A stretch of DNA of 34,631 bases from Streptomyces sp. F001. Its GTDB lineage: Bacteria > Actinomycetota > Actinomycetes > Streptomycetales > Streptomycetaceae. The position numbers and the translations under genes were made by a program. Positions 23,300 through 32,392 of the stretch are shown here, in pieces. The stretch's first letter is position 1. Each line of letters starts with the position of its first letter. Location: NCBI RefSeq assembly GCF_004187715.1, contig NZ_QZWF01000013.1:155679-190309 (forward strand). The letters run 5' to 3'. A model generated the notes under the pieces. That model was given only the letters and a program-made list of their open reading frames with translations, made no database searches and was not told where the DNA came from.

Positions 23300-24487
23300 T
23301 CAGGCGCAGCTTCTGACCTGGATCAGGGCATGGGTGCCGCCGGTCCGCCAGCGCCGGCCTTCCGCGGCGTCCAGCGCAGCCTCGGTGTCGGCATCGAGGC
23401 CGCAGATCACGTCGGACTTCAGGGTGCGCAGAGCAGCGACCGGGCCGGGGAAGTAGCCGGTGACGTCGGGGAACGGCGTCGTCGGGGGCCACAGCCGGTC
23501 GCCCACGAGGCGGCGGTAGTTGAGGTCGCCCTTCACGATCGTCACCGTGGCGGCGGCGAACTCGGCGCGCAGGTCGTCGGGCATCTCGGCGTACGGCAGC
23601 GGGCCGCAGGAGAAGGGGTGGGCCCGCACCGTGAGGCGGCCGTCGGTCAGCGCCGCCCACAGCCGCCGCCCGTAGCCGCGGGCCGCGCCCGGCGCCGCCG
23701 TCAGCCGGCGCAGCGCGTCGAGCACATCGGCCGGGGTCGCGTCGGAGACGTAGTACGGGTGCGGCTTGACGTGCAGGACCGCCCGCTCGACGCGGCCACC
23801 GGCGAGCAGATGCGCGATGAGGAGCAGGTCGGGGATGAGCTCGCGGCCGGAGTTGTCGGCGATCAGGCACAGGGTGCCCGCGCCGGAGGGCGGGAGCAGC
23901 GACCACAGGGTCTCGCTGTCGTCGGCGACCAGGCCGGGGACGGCGGCCGAGATGTCGGCTCCGCCGGCGGACAGCCGGAAGCCCAGGTCTGCGCGGTTGC
24001 CCCAGAGCGAGCCGTGCAACAGGGCCCGGTCCCGTTCGTCGGCCGGGCGGTCCTCCAGGGCGTCGAGCGCTGCGAGTTCCTCGTCCGTCTGCGGTGCGTC
24101 GAGCTCGGCGAGCTTGTCGGGGCGGAAGGGGTCGATGCCCTGCCAGGGGCCGGGGGCGAAGTATCCGACGGATTCGAGGAGTTGGCGGTAGAAGTAGCTC
24201 TCGGACCACAGCCAGGGCACGTCGAACCAGGAACGCCCGGCGTAGGTGTCGAGCCCCCAGGCGGCCCAGCGGTCCCGGTCGTGCGCGTCGGCGGGGAGCG
24301 GTTCGATCACGCCCTTGGTGCAGCTCGTGAGCAGCGCGTCGAGCGCGCGCCGGCGGTCGGGGCCGTACGGGAAGGCCTCCCGCACCTGCCGGATGATCGC
24401 GGGATGGCGTTCGGCCAGCACGCTGTGCGGGAAGGAGCCGGGTTCGTCACCGAGGATCAGGGGCGCGGAGGCGGGCATGCGGCTCAC
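23300..24487 (-). CDS. DUF89/ARMT1-like metal-dependent phosphatase
   Basis: 395 aa. The motifs CLIADNSGRELIPDLLLIAH (D211, N212), VKGDLNYRRLVGDRLWP (D321) and LRTLKSDVICGLD mark the DUF89 damage-control phosphatase family, which hydrolyses small sugar-phosphate-like metabolites with a Co/Ni/Mg-type metal. The start is GTG 24487 or ATG 24478; GGTGAG lies 4 nt before the latter. It begins 13 nt after the stop of the receptor-type TetR gene and is likely co-transcribed with it and the afsA-like gene. A role in removing the phosphate from a gamma-butyrolactone precursor is attractive but is inference from position only. Confidence 0.8.
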   Translation of the reverse strand: MSRMPASAPLILGDEPGSFPHSVLAERHPAIIRQVREAFPYGPDRRRALDALLTSCTKGVIEPLPADAHDRDRWAAWGLDTYAGRSWFDVPWLWSESYFYRQLLESVGYFAPGPWQGIDPFRPDKLAELDAPQTDEELAALDALEDRPADERDRALLHGSLWGNRADLGFRLSAGGADISAAVPGLVADDSETLWSLLPPSGAGTLCLIADNSGRELIPDLLLIAHLLAGGRVERAVLHVKPHPYYVSDATPADVLDALRRLTAAPGAARGYGRRLWAALTDGRLTVRAHPFSCGPLPYAEMPDDLRAEFAAATVTIVKGDLNYRRLVGDRLWPPTTPFPDVTGYFPGPVAALRTLKSDVICGLDADTEAALDAAEGRRWRTGGTHALIQVRSCA

Positions 24488-24500
24488 CGTACCGCGCCGC

Positions 24501-25148
24501 TCATGCCGTTCTGATCTCCCGCTCCAGTTGTACGGCGAGGCCGAAATAGCGCGGGCGTCTGGTCACGGGCACGAGGCCGCGGATGAGGACGTACCACATC
24601 TCGGTCACCCGGCGGGGCAGGCGGAACAGGGATTCCAGGGTGCGGCCGGTGACACGTATGCCGACGAAGAAGCTGACGACGGAGTGGGCGACGACGTCGA
24701 TGTCCACATCGGGATGGAGGTCGGATTCCTTGACGGCGCCGAGCAGTTTGCGCGAGACGATCTCCAGCCACTCGGTGAAGGGATGCGGCATCGGTGGCCG
24801 CACCCCCACTGAGCCGGTGGCGAGCCGGAGGCCTGCTCGGGCGACCGGACCCTCGACGGTGAGCCGGGTGAGGCCGAAGGTGATGCGCATCAGGGCTTCG
24901 AGCGACGAGCAGTCCCGGCCGTCCGCCTCGCGGGCGAGCTGCCGCGAGGCCTGCGACTGGATTTCCATGATGGCGTGAGCCAGGTCTTCCTTCGCCGCGA
25001 AGTGGAAGTACAGGGCGCCCTTGGTGACTTGGGCGTGCTCGACGATGTCGCTCAGGCTGGTCGCCTCGTAGCCGTGACGGTCGAACAGGTCGGCGGCGGC
25101 CGTGATGATCGTCGCGCGGGTCTGTTCGGCTCGCAACTGCCTCGCCAT
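24501..25148 (-). CDS. Gamma-butyrolactone receptor-type TetR regulator (downstream of afsA-like gene)
   Basis: 215-aa TetR protein of the ArpA/ScbR group. The start is ATG 25148 (MARQLRAEQTRATIITAAAD) with GGGGAG 8 nt upstream. The HTH region is RHGYEATSLSDIVEHAQVTKGALYFHF-like (TSLSDIVEHAQVTKGALYFH), very close to that of the other TetR in the locus. A Trp in the ligand-domain segment FTEWLEIV is at the place where GBL receptors keep a Trp. It lies 64 nt after the afsA-like gene on the same strand, with an ARE-like site in between. It could be a true receptor or a pseudo-receptor that senses other ligands; the sequence alone does not tell. Confidence 0.85.
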   Translation of the reverse strand: MARQLRAEQTRATIITAAADLFDRHGYEATSLSDIVEHAQVTKGALYFHFAAKEDLAHAIMEIQSQASRQLAREADGRDCSSLEALMRITFGLTRLTVEGPVARAGLRLATGSVGVRPPMPHPFTEWLEIVSRKLLGAVKESDLHPDVDIDVVAHSVVSFFVGIRVTGRTLESLFRLPRRVTEMWYVLIRGLVPVTRRPRYFGLAVQLEREIRTA

Positions 25149-25166
25149 CGGCTGGACTCCCCTGAA

Positions 25167-25204
25167 ATAAAAACGGGTTATGCCGTTTGTTTCTCCCTGT
25201 TCAC
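25167..25204 (-). promoter_or_regulatory. ARE-like operator and possible promoter for the minus-strand TetR gene
   Basis: 25167-25192 is a 26-bp site with right half CCGTTTGTTT and left half ATAAAAACGG, which pair at 8 of 10 positions. It fits most of the published autoregulatory-element consensus (ending CGGTTTKTTT). On the minus strand GTGAAC (25199-25204), a 16-nt spacer and CATAAC (25177-25182) could be the promoter, which the ARE would overlap. The site is directly upstream of the TetR RBS. Confidence 0.6.
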
Positions 25205-25212
25205 ACGATAGC

Positions 25213-26109
25213 TCACCCGGCGGCGGCTCCCACGAGGCACTCGAAGACCGTCGACTCCCCCTGTGTCGCAACGATCCGTATCCCGGTGTCCCGCTCTTCT
25301 ACGGTCTCGATCCAGACCGGTTCGTCCAGTTCGGCGTAGTGATGGAAGACAGCGTGGAAGGAGGCGGGCGAGCCGGCCCTCGTCGCTCGCGCCCAGGCCG
25401 CCTGCCGGGCCGCCTCCAGCAGGAGCATGCCTGGTGCGTGGTCGAGGGGGTGGTCGAAGAAAACGGGATGTGCGGTATCGATTCGCAGCTGCCAGCGATC
25501 GTCGCGTTCGCTCGGCGCCAGTACGACGTCCGTGGACAGGGCGCGCCCCACGGCGTCCGCCGGGAGTCCGGGCGGTACGGGCGGCGCGGACACGGTGTCC
25601 GGGGTGCGGCCGCCGCGCAGCCGGCGGTAGACCGAGTCGCCGACGCAGGTGAACGCGACGCGTGCGGAGGCCACGCGGGTGCCGTCGACCAGCACCTCGG
25701 CGGTGTAGCGGGCGCCGGCCGGGCGGCCGCCGCGGTGCCGCACCTCGAAGAAGTCGAGCTCGACGAGCGGCTCGGCCGGTATCGGGCCGACCGTCAAGTG
25801 CTCGGGAAACGTGTCCACTTCGAACTGCTGGAGCACGAAGTGGTACCCCAGAGGCACGTCGTACTCGGTGTGCGCGATCAGGGTTCCGGCCTGGCGGATC
25901 GTCTCCACGACGAGCAGCGGTTCGTACGCGGAACGGTCGGACGACACGTGTAACCCATGGGCGCGGGGCCACTGGGCGGACACCGAGAAACGGTCGGCTC
26001 CCTTCCGGCTCCAGTCGGTGAGGAAGGTCTCGGCGACGGCCGCACGGTGGACGAACTGCCGGGGAACGGTCGCCATCAGGGACGGGGTCTCGGCAAGCGG
26101 TTGAGGCAT
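25213..26109 (-). CDS. AfsA-like gamma-butyrolactone biosynthesis protein, TTA codon 53
   Basis: 298 aa, the usual AfsA/ScbA length. The family condenses a beta-ketoacyl thioester with dihydroxyacetone phosphate, the first committed step of A-factor-type signalling molecules. Two hotdog-like halves are visible. The first has FVHRAAVAETFLTDW and SYEPLLVVETIRQAG-like text (AYEPLLVVETIRQAG). The second has HPVFFDHPLDHAPGMLLLEA. ATG 26109 has AGGAG 4 nt upstream. Codon 53 (25953-25951) is TTA. The promoter and ARE-like operator lie at 26171-26200. Distant homologues exist outside GBL synthesis, but the neighbouring receptor genes support the signalling role. Confidence 0.9.
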   Translation of the reverse strand: MPQPLAETPSLMATVPRQFVHRAAVAETFLTDWSRKGADRFSVSAQWPRAHGLHVSSDRSAYEPLLVVETIRQAGTLIAHTEYDVPLGYHFVLQQFEVDTFPEHLTVGPIPAEPLVELDFFEVRHRGGRPAGARYTAEVLVDGTRVASARVAFTCVGDSVYRRLRGGRTPDTVSAPPVPPGLPADAVGRALSTDVVLAPSERDDRWQLRIDTAHPVFFDHPLDHAPGMLLLEAARQAAWARATRAGSPASFHAVFHHYAELDEPVWIETVEERDTGIRIVATQGESTVFECLVGAAAG

Positions 26110-26170
26110 GTCACTCCTACGGTCCCCCGAAGGCCAGGCGGACGGTGAACCATCCGCTGCGAGTGAGCGC

Positions 26171-26200
26171 CAGAATACGAGGCGACCGGTTTGTTTTCAA
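26171..26200 (-). promoter_or_regulatory. afsA-like gene promoter with embedded ARE operator
   Basis: On the minus strand TTGAAA (26195-26200), exactly 17 nt, and TATTCT (26172-26177) form a near-consensus promoter about 60 nt before the afsA-like start. The 26-bp site 26171-26196 fills the spacer. Its half CGGTTTGTTT (26187-26196) is a perfect GBL-receptor half-site, and its other half (AATACGAGGC) is looser. A receptor bound here would block RNA polymerase, and it also sits between the divergent genes. A TATGAT at 26222-26227 may be the -10 for the divergent TetR. Confidence 0.7.
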
Positions 26201-26298
26201 TGAGATCACTCCGTAGCACTCTATGATCGGGGCAGTTCCGGCACGATCGTGGCGCCCATGGCGAGAACCGGCCAACAGGGCGCCGGGGAGGGTCTCTC

Positions 26299-26955
26299 AT
26301 GGCGAAACAGGAGCGCGCCATCAGAACACGCAGGGCGATCCTGGAAGCCGCCGGCGCGGTCTTCGACGAACACGGCTACACCTCCACCACCATCGCCATG
26401 GTGTTGGAGCGGGCCGAAGTCACCAAGGGCGCGCTGTACTTCCACTTTCCTTCCAAGGAGTCCCTCGCCCAGGCGGTCCTTGACGAGCAGGTGCCGTTCG
26501 GCGCGATCCCCTCGCAGCCCTGCAAGTTGCAGGAGGTCATCGACATCACCTTTGTCGTCGGCCAGCGGCTGCTGAGCAACGCCCTGCTCCGGGGCAGTGT
26601 GCGGCTGGCGGTGGACCAGTGCGCGCCACCCGGGGTCGATCACACCGGACCGTTCCGGCAGTGGGTCGACCATCTGACACCACTGATGGAACAGGCGAGC
26701 AAGCAAGGGGAGTTGCTGCCGACAGTGGAGCCGCGGAACACGGTGGAGCTGCTGGTGGGCTCGTTCACCGGCATCCAGTTGATGGCGCGTGCGCTGACGG
26801 GCCGGTCCGATCTGAGCCGACGGCTGTCCGTGCTGTGGTCCCACATGCTGCCGAGCATCGCGGTGCCCGGATTGCTGCTCGGCCTCGACAGCGGGGCCGA
26901 CCGGGGCGTCCGGGTGCTGGACTCGCTCGACGCCCTCGACAAGGCGGTCTCGTGA
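26299..26955 (+). CDS. Gamma-butyrolactone receptor-type TetR regulator (divergent from afsA-like gene)
   Basis: 218-aa TetR protein of the ArpA/ScbR group, divergent from the afsA-like gene exactly as scbR is from scbA. ATG 26299 (MAKQERAIRTRRAILEAAGA) has GGGGAGG 7 nt upstream. The HTH is TTIAMVLERAEVTKGALYFH, and the ligand-domain Trp lies in FRQWVDHL. It probably binds the ARE between the two genes and releases it when the GBL ligand is present. Its stop overlaps the GTG of the next gene (GTGA), so the reductase is coupled to it. Confidence 0.9.
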   Translation: MAKQERAIRTRRAILEAAGAVFDEHGYTSTTIAMVLERAEVTKGALYFHFPSKESLAQAVLDEQVPFGAIPSQPCKLQEVIDITFVVGQRLLSNALLRGSVRLAVDQCAPPGVDHTGPFRQWVDHLTPLMEQASKQGELLPTVEPRNTVELLVGSFTGIQLMARALTGRSDLSRRLSVLWSHMLPSIAVPGLLLGLDSGADRGVRVLDSLDALDKAVS

Positions 26956-27806
26956 TCCTGCTGACCGGGGCCACCGGCACCGTCGGCTCTCTGGTGGCCC
27001 GGCGTCTGGCCAGCTCCGTACCGCTGCGTCTGCTGACCCGTGACCCGAGCCGCGCGGCCGGCCTGACCGGTCCGCGGGTCGAGGTGGTGGCCGGCGACCT
27101 CGCCGACCGGGACGGCCTGCTACGGGCACTGACCGGCGTGCGGGCCGCGCTGCTCGTCACGGCCGATCCGCTGACACACGCCCACGACGAGAACTTCCTG
27201 ACGGCCGCGCGCGCGGCGGAAGTTCGCCATGTGGTGAAGCTGACGACCTTGTCGGTGACAGAGTCCGACGCCACGGATCTGGTCACGCGGTGGCAGCGGG
27301 AGAACGAGCGGCTGCTGCTCGACTCGGGCCTGTCGTGGACCCTGTTGCGGCCGCGTGCCTTCATGTCCAACACGCTGGGCTGGGCACGTTCGGTGCGGGA
27401 GGAGGGCGTGGTGCGCGCCCTGAACGGCACGACGGCGGTCGCCGCGGTCGACCCCGGGGACATCGCGGAGGTGGCGGTACGGGCACTGACGGCTCCGGAG
27501 AACCACGCGGGTCGGGCGTACGCGCTCACCGGGCCGGCGGCGGTGAGTCCCGTGGAACAGACGGCGATCCTCGCCAAGTTGCTGGAACGGCAGTTGGCAT
27601 TCGTGGAGTTGACGGAGGACCAGGCGCTGAGCGGACTCCTGGCCCGCTACCCCGCTCCCGTGGCCCACGCCCTGCTGGAGAGTGCGAGGCGCGGTCGGGA
27701 CGGGACGAAGGGGCACGTGGACCCGACGGTCGCAGCACTCCTCGGCCGTCCCGCCCGCACCTACCAGGACTGGGCGCAAGACCACCTCACGGCGTTCCGC
27801 ACATGA
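26952..27806 (+). CDS. NmrA-like NAD(P)-binding reductase
   Basis: 284 aa, Rossmann fold. ILLTGATGTVGSLVARRLAS gives the GxxGxxG dinucleotide-binding motif at the N-terminus; VVKLTTLSV and LRPRAFMSN are typical of NmrA/atypical-SDR proteins. The YxxxK catalytic pair of classical SDRs is not evident. GTG 26952 overlaps the TetR stop by 4 nt. In GBL clusters a reductase beside the receptor (BprA/ScbB type) reduces the butenolide phosphate intermediate, and this gene is well placed for that step; the assignment is by context. A strong hairpin follows. Confidence 0.8.
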   Translation: MILLTGATGTVGSLVARRLASSVPLRLLTRDPSRAAGLTGPRVEVVAGDLADRDGLLRALTGVRAALLVTADPLTHAHDENFLTAARAAEVRHVVKLTTLSVTESDATDLVTRWQRENERLLLDSGLSWTLLRPRAFMSNTLGWARSVREEGVVRALNGTTAVAAVDPGDIAEVAVRALTAPENHAGRAYALTGPAAVSPVEQTAILAKLLERQLAFVELTEDQALSGLLARYPAPVAHALLESARRGRDGTKGHVDPTVAALLGRPARTYQDWAQDHLTAFRT

Positions 27807-27810
27807 CGAC

Positions 27811-27854
27811 CGGGAGGGCCGACCGGCGCCCCTCCGCGCCGGCCGGCCCTCCCG
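27811..27854. terminator. 19-bp hairpin between convergent reductase and subtilase genes
   Basis: Arms 27811-27829 and 27836-27854 pair at 18 of 19 positions around the 6-nt loop CCCTCC. The stem begins 4 nt after the reductase stop. GC-rich and without a U-tract, it probably ends transcription from both sides. Confidence 0.8.
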
Positions 27855-27892
27855 CTCACGAGGCGCGCAGCCTCAGCTCACCGTGAGCCCGT

Positions 27893-29690
<1,798 letters not shown>

Positions 29691-29692
<2 letters not shown>

Positions 29693-29704
29693 AGGCTTGC
29701 CTTT
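29691..29704. repeat. 14-bp palindrome over the subtilase RBS and start
   Basis: AAAGGCTTGCCTTT is a perfect palindrome. On the minus strand the SD-like AAAGG could pair with CCTTT, which overlaps the TTG start, with a 4-nt loop. This may reduce translation initiation. Confidence 0.4.
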
Positions 29705-30046
29705 CGTGGCCGGTCTCCGGGCAACGCGGAGCGGCGGTCGATGCGCTTCGTCGTCGAAGCGGAGGGGGGTGAACCGAAAAGCGGAGCGCGATGGCCGGCC
29801 AGGCGCGAGGGGCGACCCGTAGCAGGGGTTACCTGTGGGTCGTCTGTGCTCGAACGATAGGCAACGTGACGGTGCCTCGGATACAGGGGAAACCCTTGAT
29901 CCGACCGGAAACCCACCCTTTCCATAAGCTGGTTGACCGCGAATGTTCCCTTTGATGCCGCATGTCGACGCGTGAACGCGCCGGGCCGGTTTCCCGTACT
30001 GCACTCGGCAGACCGTTCGCGCACCGGCCGAGGAGGAGGGGTTCGC
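29693..30046. other. Divergent regulatory region between subtilase and LPMO genes
   Basis: 354 bp without a gene. GGAAACCC occurs twice in direct orientation at 29888-29895 and 29907-29914, 19 bp apart and so on nearly the same helix face: a candidate regulator site. TATCGT-like sequences occur but no convincing promoter pair was found. The LPMO RBS (GAGGAGGAGGGG) ends 6-7 nt before 30047. Confidence 0.4.
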
Positions 30047-30922
30047 ATGCCCCGGACCACCGTATGTCGCACCGCCCTGGCGGCCGCCGCCGTAGGCCCG
30101 TTGCTGCTGGGTCTCTGGGCGGCGGGTCCGGCGCAGGCGCACGGCGCGCCGACGGATCCGGTCAGCAGGGTGGTGGCCTGCTCCCCCGAGGGCGGCGAGC
30201 GGGCCCGGTCCGCGGCGTGCCGGGCCGCCGTCGCCGCGAACGGCGCGTCGTTCGCGGCCTGGGACAATCTCCGGGTCGCGAACGTGAACGGCAGGGACCG
30301 GCAGACGATCCCCGACGGGCGGTTGTGCAGCGGGGGGCTGCCCGCCTACCGGGGTCTCGACCTCCCCCGCCGCGACTGGCCGGCCACCCGCCTGTCACCG
30401 GGCGGGGCGCTGACCATGAGGTACGTCTCGACCATCCCGCACACCGGCACGTTCCGGCTCTATCTGACCGAGCCCGGTTACGATCCGGCGAAGCCGCTGA
30501 CCTGGTCCGACCTGCCGGAGCGGCCGTTCGCGGAAGTCGAGGACCCCACCCTGACGGACGGCGCCTACCGCATCGGGGCAACACTCCCGTCCGACCGGAC
30601 GGGACGTCATGTGCTGTACACGGTATGGCAGAACAGCAGTACGGCCGATACGTACTACTCGTGCTCGGACGTGGTGTTCACAGCGGGCGGCACGCCGTCC
30701 GCAGCGGGCCGCCCCAAAGACGGCCCGACCGCCGCTCCCTCCAGGACGCCCGAGGCCCGGGCCGCTGCCCGGCCTACAGCGACGGCATCCGCCGGTACCC
30801 CGGTGGCGTCCGCCGAGGGCACCGGCTCCGGCCCCTCGGCACTCCTGCCGGCAGGTGGCGCCGCCGCTGTACTGGCCCTTGTCGGCGGCGCGGCTCTGGC
30901 CCTGCGGCTACGGCGGCGGTGA
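30047..30922 (+). CDS. AA10 lytic polysaccharide monooxygenase, membrane-anchored
   Basis: 291 aa. Copper enzyme that oxidatively cleaves chitin or cellulose chains. ATG 30047 has GAGGAGGAGGGG upstream. The signal peptide ends AQA|HGAPTDP, so H32 becomes the mature N-terminal His of the copper brace. The second brace His is H132 (STIPHTGTFRLYLT). ADTYYSCSDVVF (200-211) is the conserved C-terminal core strand, but the axial position usually held by Phe is Tyr (Y203). A Pro/Ala/Thr linker (about 215-262) and a terminal membrane helix (AAAVLALVGGAALAL followed by RLRRR) suggest a cell-surface enzyme with no carbohydrate-binding module. The substrate is undetermined. Confidence 0.88.
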   Translation: MPRTTVCRTALAAAAVGPLLLGLWAAGPAQAHGAPTDPVSRVVACSPEGGERARSAACRAAVAANGASFAAWDNLRVANVNGRDRQTIPDGRLCSGGLPAYRGLDLPRRDWPATRLSPGGALTMRYVSTIPHTGTFRLYLTEPGYDPAKPLTWSDLPERPFAEVEDPTLTDGAYRIGATLPSDRTGRHVLYTVWQNSSTADTYYSCSDVVFTAGGTPSAAGRPKDGPTAAPSRTPEARAAARPTATASAGTPVASAEGTGSGPSALLPAGGAAAVLALVGGAALALRLRRR

Positions 30923-30960
30923 ACCACCGTGCAGTGAGGGCCGGTCGGCCGTGCACCAGG

Positions 30961-30995
30961 CGTGCCCCGCGGGCCTGAGGGCGGCGCGGGGCACG
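30961..30995. terminator. 11-bp hairpin between convergent LPMO and binding-protein genes
   Basis: CGTGCCCCGCG (30961-30971) and CGCGGGGCACG (30985-30995) are perfect complements with a 13-nt loop. It lies between two convergent stop codons, so it is a good bidirectional terminator candidate. Confidence 0.65.
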
Positions 30996-31020
30996 GCGAG
31001 GCGGAGCAGCCCGGCGATGG

Positions 31021-31983
31021 TCAGTTCAGGCCGACCGACTTCAGCCAGGCCTTGGCCACGTCCAGCGGGTCCTTGTTCTCCAGCTGCACCTGGGAGTCCA
31101 GGTCGAGCAGCGTCTTGGTGTCGAGCTTGGCGGAGACCGCGTTGAGCGCGTCGACGCCCTCCTGCGAGAGCCCGCTCTTGTAGACCAGCGGGGTCACGTT
31201 GGCGAACCCGAAGAGGTTCTTCGGGTCCTGCAGGACGACGAACTTCTCCTTGGTGATGGTCGGGTCGGTGGTGAAGATGTCCGCGGCCTGCACGGTGTTC
31301 TTGGTCAGCGCGGCCTGGGTGAGCGGGCCGCCGGCGTCGAGGGCCTTGAAGGACTTGAACTTCAGGCCGTATTCCTTCTCCAGCCCGACCAGGCCCTGGT
31401 GCCGGGTCTGGAACTCGGGCGAGCCGCCGATGACCAGTTCCGGGGCGATGTCCTTCAGGTCCGCGAGGGTGGACTGCGCGGTGAGATCGTACTTCTTCGC
31501 GGTCTCCGCGTTGATGGACACCGAGTCCTTGTCCTCGGCCGGCGCCGACTCCAGCAGGGTCAGCTTGGAGTCCAGCTTGGACTTGACCGCGGCGTTCACG
31601 GACTCGGCCGACTTCTGTTCCGCGTCGGGGTCGAGGTAGGCCAGGAGCGAGCCGTTGTACTCGGGCAGAACGGCGATGGAACCGTTCTTGAGCAGGCCGT
31701 AGGTGGTCTCGCGGCTGCCGATGTTCGGCTTGTACTCGACCTTGATGCCCTTGGCCTTCAGGGCTTCGCCGTAGATGTCGGCGAGGAGGATGCTCTCGGC
31801 GAAGTTGTTGGAGCCGACGACGACGGTGCCGCCGTCCGCCTTGCCCTCTGAGAGCGGGTTGTCGGACTCGTCGTCGGAGGACGAGCCGCAGCCCGCGACC
31901 AGCGCCGTCGCGACGGCGAGGGCGACGGCGGCCGCGCCGCGGTGACGTGTTCTGGACCAGCTGCTCTTCACGGTAGAAGTCAC
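31021..31983 (-). CDS. Osmoprotectant (glycine betaine/choline) ABC transporter substrate-binding lipoprotein
   Basis: 320 aa. The start is GTG 31983 (MTSTVKSSWSRTRHRG) with GGGA just upstream; a longer frame overlaps the predicted promoter. Lipobox LVAGC gives lipidated C32. The mature part runs TVVVGSNNFAESILLADIYG ... GSRETTYGLLKNGSIAVLPE, typical of the OpuAC/ProX quaternary-ammonium-binding family. No permease or ATPase gene is adjacent: the LPMO gene is convergent on one side and the kinase divergent on the other. It must work with a distant transporter or act alone. Confidence 0.88.
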   Translation of the reverse strand: MTSTVKSSWSRTRHRGAAAVALAVATALVAGCGSSSDDESDNPLSEGKADGGTVVVGSNNFAESILLADIYGEALKAKGIKVEYKPNIGSRETTYGLLKNGSIAVLPEYNGSLLAYLDPDAEQKSAESVNAAVKSKLDSKLTLLESAPAEDKDSVSINAETAKKYDLTAQSTLADLKDIAPELVIGGSPEFQTRHQGLVGLEKEYGLKFKSFKALDAGGPLTQAALTKNTVQAADIFTTDPTITKEKFVVLQDPKNLFGFANVTPLVYKSGLSQEGVDALNAVSAKLDTKTLLDLDSQVQLENKDPLDVAKAWLKSVGLN

Positions 31984-32082
31984 AATTCCCGTTCCGGGCT
32001 GAGGATGTGGTGGGGGAAGCTTGGCGTTGGCGGGACGTGCGGGTGCGTGCGGCGTACGGGTGCGGACACACCGCACCCGCTG

Positions 32083-32112
32083 ATCCAATCCAGCGAGTTC
32101 TCAGTCAGTCAA
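32083..32112 (-). promoter_or_regulatory. Promoter candidate for the binding-protein gene
   Basis: On the minus strand TTGACT (32107-32112), an 18-nt spacer and TTGGAT (32083-32088) suit a vegetative promoter. Transcription would start near 32076, leaving a leader of about 90 nt before GTG 31983. Confidence 0.45.
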
Positions 32113-32120
32113 GAGCAGCC

Positions 32121-32150
32121 AGGTCACCAATTGGCTTCGATGAGTGACCT
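32121..32150. promoter_or_regulatory. Spaced dyad AGGTCAC...GTGACCT
   Basis: AGGTCAC (32121-32127) and GTGACCT (32144-32150) are perfect 7-bp inverted arms, 23 bp apart start to start. They lie just upstream of the -35 of the binding-protein gene, between it and the kinase gene. This looks like a dimer operator; the regulator is unknown. The rest of the gap to 32393 holds a CGCGCG-TTTTT-CGCGCG hairpin at 32348-32364. Confidence 0.4.
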
Positions 32151-32392
32151 GTTGTGAAGGAACCGCGAACGAACGTCTCCTCAAGCGGAGCGGGTTGTAA
32201 CGGATTCTTGACTTGGAGTGGCACGATCACACCACCCAAGAGGCGATAGTCTCACCGGAGTTGCTCTCCGGTCACAGCGGCGACACAGACCGCACCGGTG
32301 TCGTCGTACACCAGCCGGAACCGATCAAAACGACACGCGAACGGACACGCGCGTTTTTCGCGCGCCGTGCGACACCCCATGAAGGAGGCCTG

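Noticed and set aside
32348..32364. CGCGCG-TTTTT-CGCGCG hairpin as a terminator
   Set aside because: It sits in the 5' leader just before the kinase RBS with no upstream gene to terminate, and a 6-bp CG alternation is common by chance.
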